Shown: in pieces, positions 11,434-23,569 of the stretch
Layout of the letters: each line of letters starts with the position of its first letter
Position numbering within the stretch: position 1 is the stretch's first letter
Source of the DNA: Tupaia tana
Taxonomy: Eukaryota; Chordata; Mammalia; Scandentia; Tupaiidae
Direction: 5' to 3'
Assembly: GCA_026018925.1 (NCBI GenBank)
Contig: JAKSZU010000002.1
Span: 152,828,495 to 152,892,494, forward strand
DNA length: 64,000 nucleotides
Notes under the pieces: generated by a model
Told to the model about the DNA's origin: nothing
Seen by the model: only the letters and a program-made list of their open reading frames with translations
Databases searched by the model: none
Position numbers and translations under genes: made by a program

Positions 11434-11678
11434 TGGGATAGCCAGTGTGTGATAGTTAAGGCGGTTAGATCCCCCACAGCCAACTGCGTGGTTCTAGTCT
11501 TGAACCTGGTGGCTTGAGAAACATACTAGGTGCATGCTCGCATTTGTGCCCAAAATCCCCAGTGGAGAATGAAGGAGGATTGCAGCATGACTGTCCCCCT
11601 TGGGGAGTGTTTTTTCTCTCTTTCTCTCCCTCTCTCCAGCCATTGCATACACCCTCTAGCAAATTTTTAAAAATGTGT
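11434..11678 (+). mobile_element. tRNA-derived SINE, long form, diverged
   Basis: Head GGGATAGCCAGTGTGTGATAG, CCCAAAATCCCCAGTGG core, CT-rich stretch and CTCTAGCAAATTTTTAAAAA end. Confidence 0.8.
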
Positions 11679-11794
11679 CTTGTTCTACCTGTGTTCAGAG
11701 AAGGAAATGCTGGCCTTTTCTCTTCAAGGACAGTATCCAAGTTAGTAGCAACGGTACCCATCAGTTGTGTGTAGTAGGAATTATTCTTGGAACT

Positions 11795-12031
11795 GCTTCT
11801 TTTAAATTTTTTATTAATAATTATTTTATGCTAGAGGACACATCCCTGCACATGAGAGAAAGACAGAGACAGAGAAATAAAGAGAAAGAAGACATCCTCA
11901 GCCATGCCGGGTCACGCCGCAGTCCTTTTTCTTCCTGTTCTCCATCCCATCAGGATCCTGGGAATATGTGCCCGGTGTATTTTGCAAGTTGCTGAGACCA
12001 AACCTCAAGCATTGTGCCATGGGACTGGTCC
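11795..12031 (-). mobile_element. tRNA-derived SINE, older
   Basis: AT-rich left tail, GA-rich stretch, GGTCACGCCGCAGTCC, CAGGATCCTGGG core and GGGACTGGTC head. Perfect duplication TATTCTTGGAACT (11782-11794, 12032-12044). Confidence 0.85.
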
Positions 12032-13210
12032 TATTCTTGGAACTTAGATTTACTTTTGGACCTTTTATTTGAACAACTAATTTTTAACTCTTTAACCTTT
12101 GAATAATCCGGCTATGGGAATATAACATCAAGATCAGTTTCAATAAATAGATGGACGTTAGTTAATCCTTCTAGGAAGAAATTTTGCTGTATATTTTTAG
12201 CTATGTTTGGTCAGACTCGTAAATATGACACGGTTTCCCCTCCGAACCCTAGTTTTTCCACTTTATGCATATTTAAAATCAGTTTCCATAGTGACATCTG
12301 GTGGAGGTTTTGAAATCCTAGGGTATGTTTGGAATGATAAATATTTTTACTTAATAGCTCCAGATTTCCTGGTTCTTTCAAAATTTTCAGCATATTAAAA
12401 ACTCTTTCTGAAAATGTCTTCATTGTATTCTCCAGGTTGGAAAGCTAGGCATTTATTATTTCTGTAATCCTTCATTACAGTAAAGGCATGACTCCAGACA
12501 CCACTGCCGAGTGGTGCATTGAAAAGCTTGTCTTCTATGCTCAAGATACACCTCATAGCACACGCATTGGCATCCTTTCTGGCCTCACCACCTGTCCCTG
12601 TAACCCCGTGGCACAGCCAGGGTCGTTTTCCCTGTTGCCCCCTCTCTGGCCTTGCTGCGCTTCTTCTCTGACTGGAGGGAGTTCTGGGGAGGGTCGGGGC
12701 TGCCACTCTTGGCATCCTGGCTTACAAATTCTGTGGCTGTGTATTATTGCTGCTGCTTCAGGGTGTGAAAAGGAAATAGAGAAGAGCGGAAGTGGCTGAG
12801 AAGACAAGGAGCCTAGAGATGTGGGAAGACAGCAGGGGACCCTTTGTAGATGGGTGTATATGATGTGTATGAGTGTGTGAGAAAAAGATTTGTAAACACT
12901 AGTTTTTGTGGGTTCCTGATTTTTTTCAAGAAGAGTCCGTTTATAAGCCAGTGTTCGAAAAGTACTGAAAGCTGATTGGGAGACGGTTACAGATTAGGAG
13001 AAATGTAAGTGGATACAGATTTTGGAGACTGAACCCAGTCGTTTGATTCACATTCCTGACGGCTAGGTATTTTTAGACTCATTTTTTAAATTTGTTTTTC
13101 TCTGTGTTCAGGGTCCTAATGACAAGTCCTCATAATGGAAATTTGAAAATTGGTTTCTCTTTATTGACTTAAGGTAACTGCTAGAGTAACTGCAAAAATA
13201 TCAACGTGTG

Positions 13211-13473
13211 GGAACCAGCAGTTAGCGTAATGGCTGTGTCGCTGGACTCCCACGTAGTCGACTGAGGTTCGTGTCCCAGACCCGGTGGCTTAAAACTCAA
13301 GCCGGGCGCGTGTGCGTGCGTGCCCAAGATCCCGAGAGGAGAATGGAGGAGAAGGGATTGCGGCGTGACCATCCCCCCTGGGGGGTGATTTCTCGCTTTC
13401 TGTCTCTCTGTCTCTCTCTGTCTGGCGAACGCACACGCCCTATAGCGAAAACCTCTCCAAAAAAAAAAAAAAA
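13211..13473 (+). mobile_element. tRNA-derived SINE, long form, B-box variant subfamily
   Basis: Nearly intact: head GGAACCAGCAGTTAGCGTAA with A box TAGCGTAATGGC, B box GGTTCGTGTCC (T in place of the usual A), and TTAAAACTC marker. Duplication ATCAACGTGTG / ATCAGCGTGTG. Confidence 0.93.
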
Positions 13474-14189
13474 ATCAGCGTGTGTTCTTTAAACACTAGT
13501 TGTGGTTTGGGGAACCACTTGTAAAAGGAGGACGGTAAAGCAGAGGAATAAAGACTGGCAGCGCCTGAAGGGTAAACATGGCTTCGGGACGCACATCGAG
13601 GTGGCTGGTATGTTGGCCATCTGAGAAACCAGGACTGCTTTAAAGAATGGTTTGGCGTCTGATGAATCCCTGCTTGAGGAGATGCCCTAGTCTGCATTTA
13701 GCTTCCTAAAATTAGACAAACCACTTCCACTTTAACAACAAGGGAGGTACACAGAGGTCTTCTGAGCCGTTCCCAGCCTCTGGTTCTTGTTTCGCGATGG
13801 CGAAGGCTGGCTCTGCGACTGGTCTGCGACTGGTCTGCCTTCACAGACGAGGCTCTTCCCCAGCCTTTCCTTGACTTCCCTCTGATCTGAGTTCACGGAA
13901 TTGTGGGTCTTGACCTGACAGATTTGGAGTAGTACTTCATCACTGCTTTAGAGGTTCCCGTAACTTTGCATGTTTACAGCTTCTTTTCAGGCGCTAGGAG
14001 GAGTAGGATTGTGAAGGGAGTCTTGGTGCCATGGCACTGCCCCCTTAAACCCAGTAGCCAAGCAGAGTGCTCTAATCCTCTTCTCATTCATTGTCCTTGG
14101 GGCACTAGGGGGCCCTTCATCTCAGCAGCCGAGAACTCCCTGCAGCCTCTCAGTGTGGTCGCCCTCCCACCACACTCCGTGCTGGGCAG

Positions 14190-14325
14190 TGTGGCACGGT
14201 GATGCGGTGGAAGGTACACGGTGCCGCCCAATGGTGACCATCGTGAGTTCTGGAGGCAGACTGTCCAGTTCACCCCTGGACTCCACCATCAGCCACTGAC
14301 TGTGACCCTGTTGCTGCTGCTACCT
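14190..14325 (+). mobile_element. MIR
   Basis: TTCTGGAGGCAGACTGTCC, CTCCACCATCAGCCACTGAC and TGTGACCCTG follow the MIR order. Cut at the right by a SINE. Confidence 0.6.
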
Positions 14326-14330
14326 CTGTT

Positions 14331-14590
14331 AAAAATTCATTTATTTGTTTGTTTACTTATTACATGAGACAGAGGCACAGAAAGGAGTGACAGAGACAGA
14401 AAGAGACAGGCATCCCCATCAGAGTCCAGATCACAGGCATGTGCTCCTGGCAGGAATGGGGAGTCCCTGGGATGCATCCCCCTGTCATGAAGGTCCGAGT
14501 GTTACCACCGCCCGGCCATGCCGTGCTCCTCCAGTGCATTCTGCCCTGCGGGATCGGCTTCCTGAGCCGCTAGGCTACGGGGCTGGCCCA
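14331..14590 (-). mobile_element. tRNA-like SINE, unclassified older family
   Basis: ATTT-rich left end, GACAGAGGCACAG and GA-rich run, ending at the right in a GGGGCTGGCCCA-type head complement. The middle does not match the long form. Confidence 0.5.
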
Positions 14591-15049
14591 GCAGAGCCGA
14601 TGCATTCTCTCCCATCTCCCCTTTGGTGATATCTAGGGATGACCTGGGGCTCTGAAAAGCCCCTTCCTGACTGTGACTAGGGGGGTCATGTGAAGAAGGT
14701 ATGGCTGTTCCTCTCGTTGCCCAGTTGAAGGGGAGAGGGGCTGTTCCCATCCCATCGTTGTACTCTATAGTCTAGACATTTGTGGACCCAACTACTACAG
14801 AAATAGGACAGAATGGAAAATAAATACCTGCTTTTATTCCTGATCGTAAGGCTCAGAATGTATTTCCATTTTATATTTCATTTTTTTCCCCTTCCACCCT
14901 GAGACTGGAGAAAGCTATTGTATATCAACATTTAACACATTCCTTCAGAATACTGACACGTTAGGCAAATGGATGAAATGTGAAGTTTGACTCGTCCTTT
15001 CTCAGTAATCACATTACGCTGTATGTGTTCCACTTTCGTCATACTAACA

Positions 15050-15275
15050 ACAGAACTGACAGGGAATCTCGCTGGCTCTCAAATCAGAGATTTGTGGTGT
15101 TCAACTGCCATTTACCGTAACTCTGGGGAAGCTTCTCAACTCTCTAAATCCGAGTGTTTCATCAAGGAAATTGGGATAGTGACACTGCAGATGTAAGCAG
15201 GTGAAATAAGATAATGCAGAGATGAGACACTTACAATGCCTGGCATGTAGGAAGCACGGAGCAGAATATTTGTGT
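15050..15275 (+). mobile_element. MIR
   Basis: CAACTCTCTAAATCCGAGTG, GGAAATTGGGATAGTGACAC, GATAATGCAGAGATGAG and CAATGCCTGGCATGTAGGAA track the second half of MIR in order. Confidence 0.7.
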
Positions 15276-15723
15276 CATTACCGTTGTTTTAAAATGCCTA
15301 TAAATCAAGTTTAAAGGGGCATGACTTTAAAAAGTGGGTAGCAGCATGAATTATTTGAGGATTAGAACTCAAGAGAGTTGAATGAAAGCAGCGTGTATCG
15401 GCCTTCTCGAAATGTCTAATAACACGTCACCTGTCACGTGAGTTTTACTGCATCTCGGTGTAGCGGCAGAACACAAAGATCATGTGTGTGTTTCGTGAAT
15501 ATGTCATCCTGGTGGAGAGAGGCACTGTTGTCCCCGATTTCTTTCTTATCAGTCCGTAGCTGTGATGAATAAGGAAAACTCCAAATGAGTATGTTTTCAG
15601 CTACAAACAGTTTTTAATAATTTAGTGAATGGGTTTAATATGCATGGATTATATGTGGACCAGAGAAAAAGGGAATGTGTTTGCTTTGTTGTTGTGTGCT
15701 GTAAACAGAGGCTGTTTACTTCC

Positions 15724-15973
15724 TTTTTTTTAAAAAAAAGAGGTTTTTGCTATAGGGCATGTGTGCCGCTGGCAAGACAGAGACAGAGAGACAGAAAGTG
15801 GGAAATCACCCCCCGGGGATGATCACCATGCCCCAATCCCATCTCCTCCACTCTTCTCTTGGGATTTTGGGCACATTCTCCTGGTGTGACTTAAGCCACT
15901 GGGTCCAGGACTCGAACTGTGGTCCCCTACGTGGGAGTCCAGCTACGTAACCATTATACCATCTACTGGTCCC
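15724..15973 (-). mobile_element. tRNA-derived SINE, long form
   Basis: Left T/A tract, GAGGTTTTTGCTATAGGGC, CACCCCCCGGGGATGATC core (shortened palindrome) and ACTGGTCCC head. Confidence 0.88.
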
Positions 15974-16070
15974 AGTACCATTTTATTTAGTTCTGAGGTT
16001 TAATTCCATTTTTCTAGAAGCAGTAGTATACATCCCTTTGACGGTTCAATGGAGCAATGGAAAGTCACTA

Positions 16071-16150
16071 CTGGGTCATCAGAAAAGTCATGCTGCATTC
16101 TCACATAGACACACATAGAAAAATACATCATGAGTTTTCCAATGACCCAA
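16071..16150. mobile_element. 80-bp mariner-like MITE
   Basis: Exactly 80 bp between CTGGGTCATCAGAAAAG and its inverted partner TTTTCCAATGACCCAA, directly after TA. A 64-bp relative lies at 31403. The name of the family is not known to me. Confidence 0.65.
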
Positions 16151-16218
16151 CATCATTTTTCTGAATGGCAATAAACATTTTATGATAATTTATTTCACAT
16201 TTTGTTATTAAGTTTTAA

Positions 16219-16370
16219 AAATTATATTATTTAACTATTTATTTTAATTTGACCAGAGAGGGACAGAGAAAGAGAAAGTGAGAAAGCAAGCCTCCAGGTC
16301 CAGGACTTGAACCACGGTTGGCTATGTGGGAGTCCAGCACTCTTAACCACCACACCACTTGCCGGCCCCT
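16219..16370 (-). mobile_element. tRNA-derived SINE, short form
   Basis: AT-rich left tail with TTTAATTTGACCAGAGAG, GA-rich run, then B-box complement GGACTTGAACC and GCCGGCCCC head. Confidence 0.87.
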
Positions 16371-17097
16371 AATTTTTTTTATTTTTAAGTGACATTCCTT
16401 GGGGAGTGTTAGGTATGAATATCTTGCATTCAAAATACATGATTTTTTTTGAATTAACCTCAAGTAAATGTTTAAATTTAAGTAATGATCAAAAACATGA
16501 AGTACATATCAGTGTTGAGATAGACTGTTTCATTGCTGAGCATAGATGAAATTTATCTTTATTCTTTTCTCATAGTATTTTTTCCCTTCTTTTTTCTTTT
16601 ATTCTTTCTTATTCACATTTAATTATTATACTTCCCTATAAAACACAATATGGTTTTTCACATATGCATGCAGTATTCTCATAGTATTTTGCATCAAATG
16701 GGAAATTTTAGTGAATCTTGAGTTGTAGGATTTTCAAAATTCAACCTGGACCATGATGTTGAACACTAAAAGTATCATTACTCAGAATGATCAGTCTTTG
16801 AGGAAAAAACATAATGATATTTTGCTGGTCAGAGGGCAAGAATATACCATTGAAGGAAAAGAAGAGATTTACTCAAGAGAAATGGGCATTTCTACTTCTA
16901 GTTATCATGAGAGGATGGTAGTCTTGGGATTAAGTAAAGTTTTGACTGATTTCATTGACTGGGCAAAATGTTACAGATACTCTTACCCTCTTTGTAATCA
17001 CATAACTCCATCTCTTGCTAGTTGATTTAATAAGAAATGTATCCTTCTTTGGGTTTTAGTTGAGGACTTTACTGAACCAACCCGTGAGAATATTTAT

Positions 17098-17215
17098 ACT
17101 TTTCTTTCATTCATTTAGTAAATACTTGTGGTTTTTTGTAAGGTGCTGGGAATGATGACATTAGAGAATGATGTGGCCAGTGCCCTTTTGGATTTATGAC
17201 ATGATTGGAGAATTT
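17098..17215 (-). mobile_element. L2 remnant
   Basis: TTCATTCATTTAGTAAATAC, AAGGTGCTGGGAATGATGAC and GTGGCCAGTGCCC match the reverse complement of the L2 3' region by eye. Confidence 0.5.
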
Positions 17216-17339
17216 ATCATTTTATAGTACACTGGTTGTCTTTCTATTTGCTTAAAGGTGATTACAAGAGATAAGAACTTAAGCACATCAGAGACCTGAG
17301 TGGTTCCTTACTCTGGCCTTTGGAAAATTATGCTCTCTT

Positions 17340-17445
17340 GGGACAGCTGATGGCTTGGTAGTGTAAGGCAGCTGGAACCCCTTTGGCCAACTGTGTGGTT
17401 CGAGTCTTGGATTCGGAATCCTGAGGACACACCAGTTGTGCACAT

Positions 17446-17481
<36 letters not shown>

Positions 17482-17594
17482 GAAATGCTGAGAGCATGGA
17501 GGGGAAAGGATTGCAGTGTTGTCATCTGTTATCTGCCCCTGGGAAGGAGATGCTTTTTTATACTTTCTCCTCCCAACCCTTGCAAGTGTATAGC

Positions 17595-17629
<35 letters not shown>
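17340..17629 (+). mobile_element. tRNA-derived SINE, long form, with internal (GT)n
   Basis: Head and B box (GGTTCGAGTCTTGG) on the plus strand. The CGTGTGCGTGCGTG part has grown into a (GT) run (17449-17479). A poly(A) of about 29 follows (17601-17629). Confidence 0.87.
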
Positions 17630-17631
<2 letters not shown>

Positions 17632-17959
17632 AGTTGTTCTGCTCTCTCTGTGGAAAGGGGTGTGTATGTGTAAACTATAGTGTCTAGAGGAATTTGTGCC
17701 TAGCCTCTGTCCCAACACCTGTGGTGGTGGTCAAATGAATGCAGTGTGGGGGACAGACTCTGGGGACTCAGACCTGAGCCCTAACTTGCTTCCAGGAAAT
17801 CAACAAATCCCAACCAACCATAAATTTAAATTTCACCTTTGTAAAAACGAAGTATGGAACCATTACGTCATTGGGTTATTTTGAGATGGAAAAAATATAA
17901 TATTTTAAAAGTGCTCTGCCTACTACCTGACAGCATACCTTTATAGTCTGTGTTGCATG

Positions 17960-18150
17960 CCAGGTGATAATCTACTCACGGCATGTGCATGTGCATGTGC
18001 ACTGCTTCGTTTAATCAGCCTATGAAGAATATGCTGTTCCTGTCTCCATTTTTTTTTTTTTTTAGGAAAGGAAACTGAGGCACAGAGACACTAGTAAATT
18101 TGCTCCTGATAGTGCAGTTAGCTGGGGACATGCAGACCTCAGTCAGCTGG
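17960..18150 (-). mobile_element. MIR
   Basis: CCTATGAAGAATATGCTGTTCC, then GGAAACTGAGGCACAGAGAC and AGTGCAGTTAGCTGGG, the familiar reverse complement of MIR. A T run lies inside (18052-18063). Ends about 75 bp before exon 3. Confidence 0.65.
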
Positions 18151-18227
18151 AATTATTATTCGATCGATACTTTCTTATAATGTCTGTGGTGGATGTGCTA
18201 CTTGATGTTTTTCTTTTCTCTCTCTAG

Positions 18228-18542
18228 GTGTCATAGAGACTTCAGATCGACTGGATCGTGAGTCGACCTCCCATTACTGGCTAACAGTCTATGCAACCGA
18301 CCAGGGGGTTGTGCCTCTTTCATCGTTTATAGAGATCTACATAGAGGTGGAGGATGTCAATGACAACGCACCCCAGACGTCAGAGCCTGTGTACTATCCG
18401 GAAGTAATGGAAAATTCCCCCAAGGATGTATCCGTGGTCCAGATTGAGGCATTCGATCCAGATTCTAGCTCTGATGACAAGCTGATGTACAAAATTACAA
18501 GTGGCAATCCGCAGGGATTCTTTTCAATACATCCTAAAACAG
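18228..18542 (+). CDS. FAT1: FAT1 exon 3 (cadherin repeats)
   Basis: Internal coding exon of 315 nt of the giant atypical cadherin FAT1, a single-pass membrane adhesion and signalling protein with 34 extracellular cadherin repeats. The translation starts (G)[17 protein letters not shown] and ends FFSIHPKT(G). Visible signatures are the LDRE motif of a repeat's later part, the calcium-binding linker EDVNDNAP, and the start of the next repeat ([13 protein letters not shown], then [14 protein letters not shown]). The borders are TCTCTAG before 18228 and a GTACGT donor at 18543. The exon starts two bases into the split codon's remainder and ends one base into a Gly codon, which joins in frame to exon 4. 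By human numbering it starts near residue 1090. Recognition is by protein identity recalled from the family, not by alignment. Confidence 0.95.
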
Positions 18543-18734
18543 GTACGTATTTAAAATAGAAGGTGAAATGTCCGTGCTTATGTTCTCCTGAGACGGGGAC
18601 TGTTCATGAAGAATGACTGTTTATCCTTTGCAATCTTCAGGTGTTAAAAGTTGTTTTCTTTTTGAGTTACTCCAAACAAGTATTTATTTTCAGCTGAAAA
18701 TTTAGGGCCAGTGTATTTTTTTTTCCCTTCAAAT

Positions 18735-18952
18735 TTGCTTTAAAAGAAAAAGATGTAAATATTTTGAAAAGAGTTCTTCTGTGTCACAGAGAGAGAAAGA
18801 GGCGTGAGTCTCCGTGCCAGGGTCCACCCCTAGCTTCGGCCAGCTCGTATCACAGGCGCGGATGTGTACAGGGAGTACGGACCCGAGGACCGAACCCAGG
18901 ACCTTCCCGTGTGGGCACAGCGTCGCAGTGTTGTGTTGCTGTTGCACCCCTG
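18735..18952 (-). mobile_element. Second, older tRNA-like SINE family
   Basis: On the minus strand it reads a head GGGTGCAACAGCAACACAAC, GGGAAGGTCCTGGGTTCGG with a fair B box, and a GA-rich tail. It differs from the main family in the middle. Confidence 0.5.
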
Positions 18953-19387
18953 TCTTGAGTTTGGGTTTATACAGCTGTTTTATAACCTCGCTCATTAGCA
19001 GAGTCACTTTCAGGTTAAAAAGCAAATCTTGCCAGTTCAGTAATAGCTCCTCAATTGGTAAGCTATCTTAAACATACAGCAAATAGTACTTCTAAATATT
19101 TCAGTTTTCCTAATTCTGTTTTTTTGTGTGTGTGTGTGTGAAGAATGTCAAGAATTTATTTAATAATTTACTAATATTTTAACATTTTTAAGTTTTTCCC
19201 ATGGAGCGGTGCTATTTCTCTGCAGGCATGGGCGATCAGGATTAAAACAGTTTTAAATTAGAAGCGGTTACTTTCTTAATCTGATACCTCAGTCTTTTCT
19301 TTCTATTCTTTTCTCCTCTCAGTATCTGTGATCTCTTTCTTTCAAGAAAATAGCTCCTTGACCTTAAAATCCTCTTCCAAAATTCTT

Positions 19388-19628
19388 TTTTTTTTTTTTT
19401 TTTAAAGGTTTTTGCTATAGGACGTTGTGCGCTCACCAGAAAGAGACAGAAAGCGAGAGATCACTTCCCCAAGGGAATGCGGTCCCTTCTCCTCCGTTCT
19501 CCTCTCAGGTCTTGGGCACACATGCACATGCGCCCAGTGTGAGTTTAAGCCACCAGGTCTGGGACTCGAACTGCAGTCAACTACATGGGAGTCCAGCGAC
19601 ATAGCCATTATGCCAGCTACTGGTCCCC
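19388..19628 (-). mobile_element. tRNA-derived SINE, long form
   Basis: Poly(T), TTTTTGCTATAGGAC and ACTGGTCC head, with a shortened core. Perfect 16-bp duplication CTCTTCCAAAATTCTT (19372-19387, 19629-19644). Confidence 0.92.
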
Positions 19629-20188
19629 CTCTTCCAAAATTCTTAAAAACTTCTCATTATTGCTCTTGCTCTTTTAAGAATGTATTCTTTTTTTCTTCGT
19701 TCTTAGTTCTCTTTTTTATTAACTCACGCACAACAAAAGATGTATAGTTTAGCTGCCATTTGGGTAGTGAAAACTTAGCTCTCATTCATGCATTGAAAGC
19801 CTTGCATGTGGGGTGTAGTAAACTTTGATTTATTGATCAGTTAAGCTAAGAATCACCATATGACATTCATTGAGAAGGCGGTTTATTTGTAAGGAGATAA
19901 AACTGCCTATCCAATAGATGACTAGTCTTAAATGAAGATGCGGTGCAGTTATTCGACCCCTAGCAGTAGAATCTAATTAACAGAGTTTTAAAGAGAAAGA
20001 TTTATTTAATAATTTGCATACCTCTCTCATGCCTTTGTGTATTATGCCTTTTCTGATTCCAGGGTAACTGGCCTGTGCAGTTACTAGATTGTGCATTTGA
20101 CGTGTCAGGGAAAGAGTACATAAGTTAATACTAAGGAAGCACCCTTAGCTTCCTTATTTGTCTTTGTTATATTTGTGTCATTCTTTTT

Positions 20189-20472
20189 TCTCCTTTTTTT
20201 TTCCTTTTCTTTAAAGAAGTTCCTGCCTTAGAGACTGCGTGTTCGCTGGAGAGAGAGGGAGAGGGAGACAGACAATGAGAGGGAAAATGAGAAGTTGCCC
20301 CCAGGAGGGGATGGTTCTGCTGCAGTCCCTTCTCCTTCATTCTCCTCTTGGGATCTTGGGCACGCACGCACATGCACCTTGCATGATTTTTAAGCCACTG
20401 GGTCCAGGAATGGAGGGTGGTCCGTCATGTGGGAGTAAAGCAATGTAACTGGTATGCTGTCTGCTGGTCCCT
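20189..20472 (-). mobile_element. tRNA-derived SINE, long form
   Basis: T-rich left end, GA-rich run, CCCCCAGGAGGGGATGG core and CTGCTGGTCC head. Flanked by GTCATTCTTT copies. Confidence 0.86.
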
Positions 20473-21053
20473 CTTGCGTCATTCTTTGATTCCTTTTGGG
20501 GTACTTCAACAAAAGCAGTCCTTTAGGTGAAGAGAAGCTTGAATTTAAGATATGTAGCAAATGTCTATAGGGATAGCTGCTGGAGATCATGTAGGTATGC
20601 GATATTTTCTTTTTTGAAAAGTATGTTAAAATGTTAGATTTTTAAACCTTTTGTCAGCATATTTCACCCTGACTTGTGGAAAGACTTAGTTGATTGTTAA
20701 AAGTGAACACAAGTTCAAAATTTCTTTTGAATGTTTTAGTTTCACATTTATTTTTTTGCTTTGAGACAATTATACACTAGACTTTTGGATAGCTTCTGAT
20801 AAATGCAAGTTCTGGTATCCTGGAGAAAGGACAGGGTTTTGAATTCTCAGAAGACTGGTAATTGATCATTAAGGCTGATGGAGCTTTATAGGAATTTACT
20901 AACACAGGAGTGAAATCGACAGGATTTGAGAATTCTTTACCTTTGGAAGCATTAGGTGTAGGACACTGAGCACAAGAAAAAAAGGGCTTCAATTAAGACA
21001 GCATATACAACTTGAAAAAGCTTCTGTAAATAATTAATACAATTAATTATTTT

Positions 21054-21293
21054 AGGGCCAGTCCATGGCCTGGTGGTTAAGGTGACTGGGTACCACATGG
21101 TCAGCTGTGCAGTTTGAATTCCAGATCTGGTGGCTTGAAAAATACGCTGGACACTTGTAATGCATGCCCAAATGGAGAAGATAAAGGAGAAGGGATAGTG
21201 GGAATTGTGGCATGACCCGGCTTCCTGGAGGTGCTTTCTACTGTCCTGGCAAGTGCACTTGCTCTCTGCCCCACCCCTCCAAACAAAAAAAAA
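21054..21293 (+). mobile_element. tRNA-derived SINE, long form, diverged
   Basis: Head AGGGCCAGTCCATGGCCTGG with GTGGTTAAGGTGACTGG, GGAGAAGGGATAGTGG core and poly(A) end. Confidence 0.83.
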
Positions 21294-22545
21294 CCAGAAT
21301 AAAGGAAAAGAAAAGATGAGAAAAGAAAAGGCTTATTTTTGCAGTATGGTTGGTTATATACTGTTTTTCACTGTACGAGTGGTAAATAGTTTACCCTCCT
21401 TTTTTGAAAAGAAGAAGAAAGAGAAGCAGAACAAAAGGCATTTTTAATTATAAAAGAAGAAAGTTTTAAGAATTTTAGAGGTGGATTTTGGAGTCTGGAG
21501 TGTATGCTTAGAAATGGGTTGGTCACAGATCTAGAGAGAGAGACAAATCTGGACGTAAAAGACTTGCGGTGGTAATTTAAGACCATTGCCCTTATTGTAG
21601 AATCATTTGAGGAATGAGACTTAAACATTTTCATCTTTCTTACGTCTTCTTCCTTTCAGAAAGGTTAAGTCCTCTGTGAAGAGACCAATGAGTGAGCAAT
21701 CAAAGTCCTTTTGACTATCTGAGCAAATTCCGTAGGGCTGGGCATAATGTATATCTGAAGAGAAGGAGGGGAAAAAAACTTAAGCAACTATACAGATGAG
21801 AGTTGTGGGGAGCCTTGAAACCTTTGTTATCGCTGGGGCCTGGGAAGTGATGATATGGCTGCTGTGGTGTTGTGTCTTCTTGAAGAAACATGATTAATAT
21901 GGCATTGCGACTCCCAGTTAGATCTCTCTGTTGTGACATCTCTTAAGAAAGCATGTCTGCAGAGACGTCTGCATTCTTCTTTCTTTTCAGCAAGAATAGA
22001 TGCCCTCCGGGAGTCCACAGCTAGCCCCCAGCCGCTGGGTGGGAAACACATGCATCCTACTGGCAGGACAGTGGAGAAAATTCATTAGGGTTTCTGAAGA
22101 GGCCTTTGTTGTTAGTAATGAATTGAAGACAGATAATAGTGGAGAATAACTACAGTTCGAATAGTGATAGAAAGTACATTATAAATCATACAGTTAGTGA
22201 AGAAGACTGATCACTTCACAAATCACTTTAAAACTCTAAAGATCAAGAAATAACCATATTTTAGCATGGGCATTTTAAAAGAATATAGTAAATACAGCTT
22301 CACAAGCTGTCTTGTGGTTGATTCTGTTCCCACACACAACAGAAAATTTTGGCTTTGGGCAGGATCCTCATAGTACAAAGTGTGCAAGGCCTTACCTTTC
22401 TCCAGACCTTTAAAGCAGGCTACTATTTTTAATAGGCGAGGCAGTAGTGAAAACTGATAAAAGGCCGTCTGGTAGAAGAAAGCTCATATGTATTTGCTGG
22501 CCCATAATGCCATCTGGAGACTCTAACTCAGATTAATAGTCGACT

Positions 22546-22804
22546 AGGGGATCGGCAGGTAGCATAGTGGTTTAAGGCACTACACTTCTACAAGGCCCTC
22601 CATGGTTCGAGTCCTGGACCTGGAGGCTCAAAATCACGCCAGGTGAGTGGGCTTGCACACCCAAAATCCTGAGAAGAGAAGGGAAGAGAAGGAATTGTGG
22701 CATGGCCATCTCCCCTGGGGGATGAGTTTTTACTTTTTTTCTCTCTGTCTCTCTGGTGAGCACATGTGGCCTATGGCAAAAATCTCTCTCGCTTAAAGAA
22801 AAAA
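22546..22804 (+). mobile_element. tRNA-derived SINE, long form
   Basis: Head GGGGATCGGCAGGTAGCATAG, B box GGTTCGAGTCC, core CATCTCCCCTGGGGGATGAG and CTATGGCAAAAATCTCTCTC end. Confidence 0.87.
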
Positions 22805-23249
22805 GTTATTTACTGACTGAGAAAATAATGGGACTGAAAATCAAGAAATCTGGGTCATAGTGAGGCTTTACCTCTGGGGTCTTAGGGAAAATTTTCTGGG
22901 TACAGAGTACTCAGCAGCCAGAGTCACTTATGGGAAGGGACCCCTGCTTCTTCCCTATGAATGGCTAGAAGACAATCAGCTTTGGCAGACTGACACAGGT
23001 GTGCATCCTCTTTGGATAAACACATTTTGGTAGAATAAAATAGGCCTGCCTGCTTCTTAGTGGTAAAAGATAAACGTGGGAGCCTGGTGATTATCATTAT
23101 GTCCCGCAGTTGGTAGGAAAGTTGACTGTCATTTGAAGAGTTTGTTCAGGCACTGAGTACTGGCTGAGCTTCTGCTCTGTATACAGCACCTTCAGTTTGC
23201 GGTGTGCAAACGTGAAAGAGTAAAAGAAAACAGACATGGGTGTAATTTT

Positions 23250-23269
23250 TTTGTTTTTTTCATTTGGAG

Positions 23270-23307
<38 letters not shown>

Positions 23308-23545
23308 ATAGGGCATGTGTGCTCACCAGAAAGACAGAGACAGAGAGATAGAAAGCAAGAAATCACCCCTGCCCTCCCAGGGTGGGTGGCCACACCGCAA
23401 TCCCTTCTCCTCTATTCTCCTCTCGGGATCTTGGGCACACATGCACACACGCCCAGTGTGAGTTTAAGCCACCACGTCTGGAACTTGAACCCTGGTCTAC
23501 TACATAGGAGTCCAGTGATGTAGCCATTACACCAACTGCTGTCCC
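23250..23545 (-). mobile_element. tRNA-derived SINE, long form
   Basis: Very long poly(T) (23272-23304) before GCTATAGGGC, and the family core altered to CCCCTGCCCTCCCAGGGTGGG. Head ACTGCTGTCCC. Confidence 0.88.
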
Positions 23546-23569
23546 GGTATAATTTTCTTTTTAAATTGC

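Larger units (their letters stand above)
1..18227 (+). other. FAT1: FAT1 intron 2 (3' part)
   Basis: Non-coding stretch before the first recognised exon. It ends in a pyrimidine-rich tract and TCTCTAG just before 18228. It holds about two dozen tRNA-derived SINE copies (listed separately), an L1M-type fragment, MIR and L2 remnants, one 80-bp MITE and a TG/TA microsatellite. Open frames here are short and nearly all run through SINEs. Stretches without a recognised repeat (65-1270, 2365-2640, 2895-3490, 4400-5630, 6145-6740, 7690-8520, 12035-13200, 13475-14190, 16375-17095) show nothing I can name. Assignment to intron 2 rests on matching the downstream exons to human FAT1. Confidence 0.8.

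Noticed and set aside
12395-12807. Overlapping frames of about 100 codons on both strands
   Set aside because: A locally GC-rich segment with few stops. Open on both strands at once, which argues for composition rather than coding.
13211-13290. tRNA gene
   Set aside because: A and B boxes are present, but the acceptor and anticodon stems do not close and the sequence continues into a SINE body with poly(A) and target duplication.
16753-17025. 90-codon frame starting MMLNTKSIITQNDQ
   Set aside because: No domain or family recognised, AT-rich composition as in the flanks, no Kozak or splice context. Chance frame is the simplest reading.
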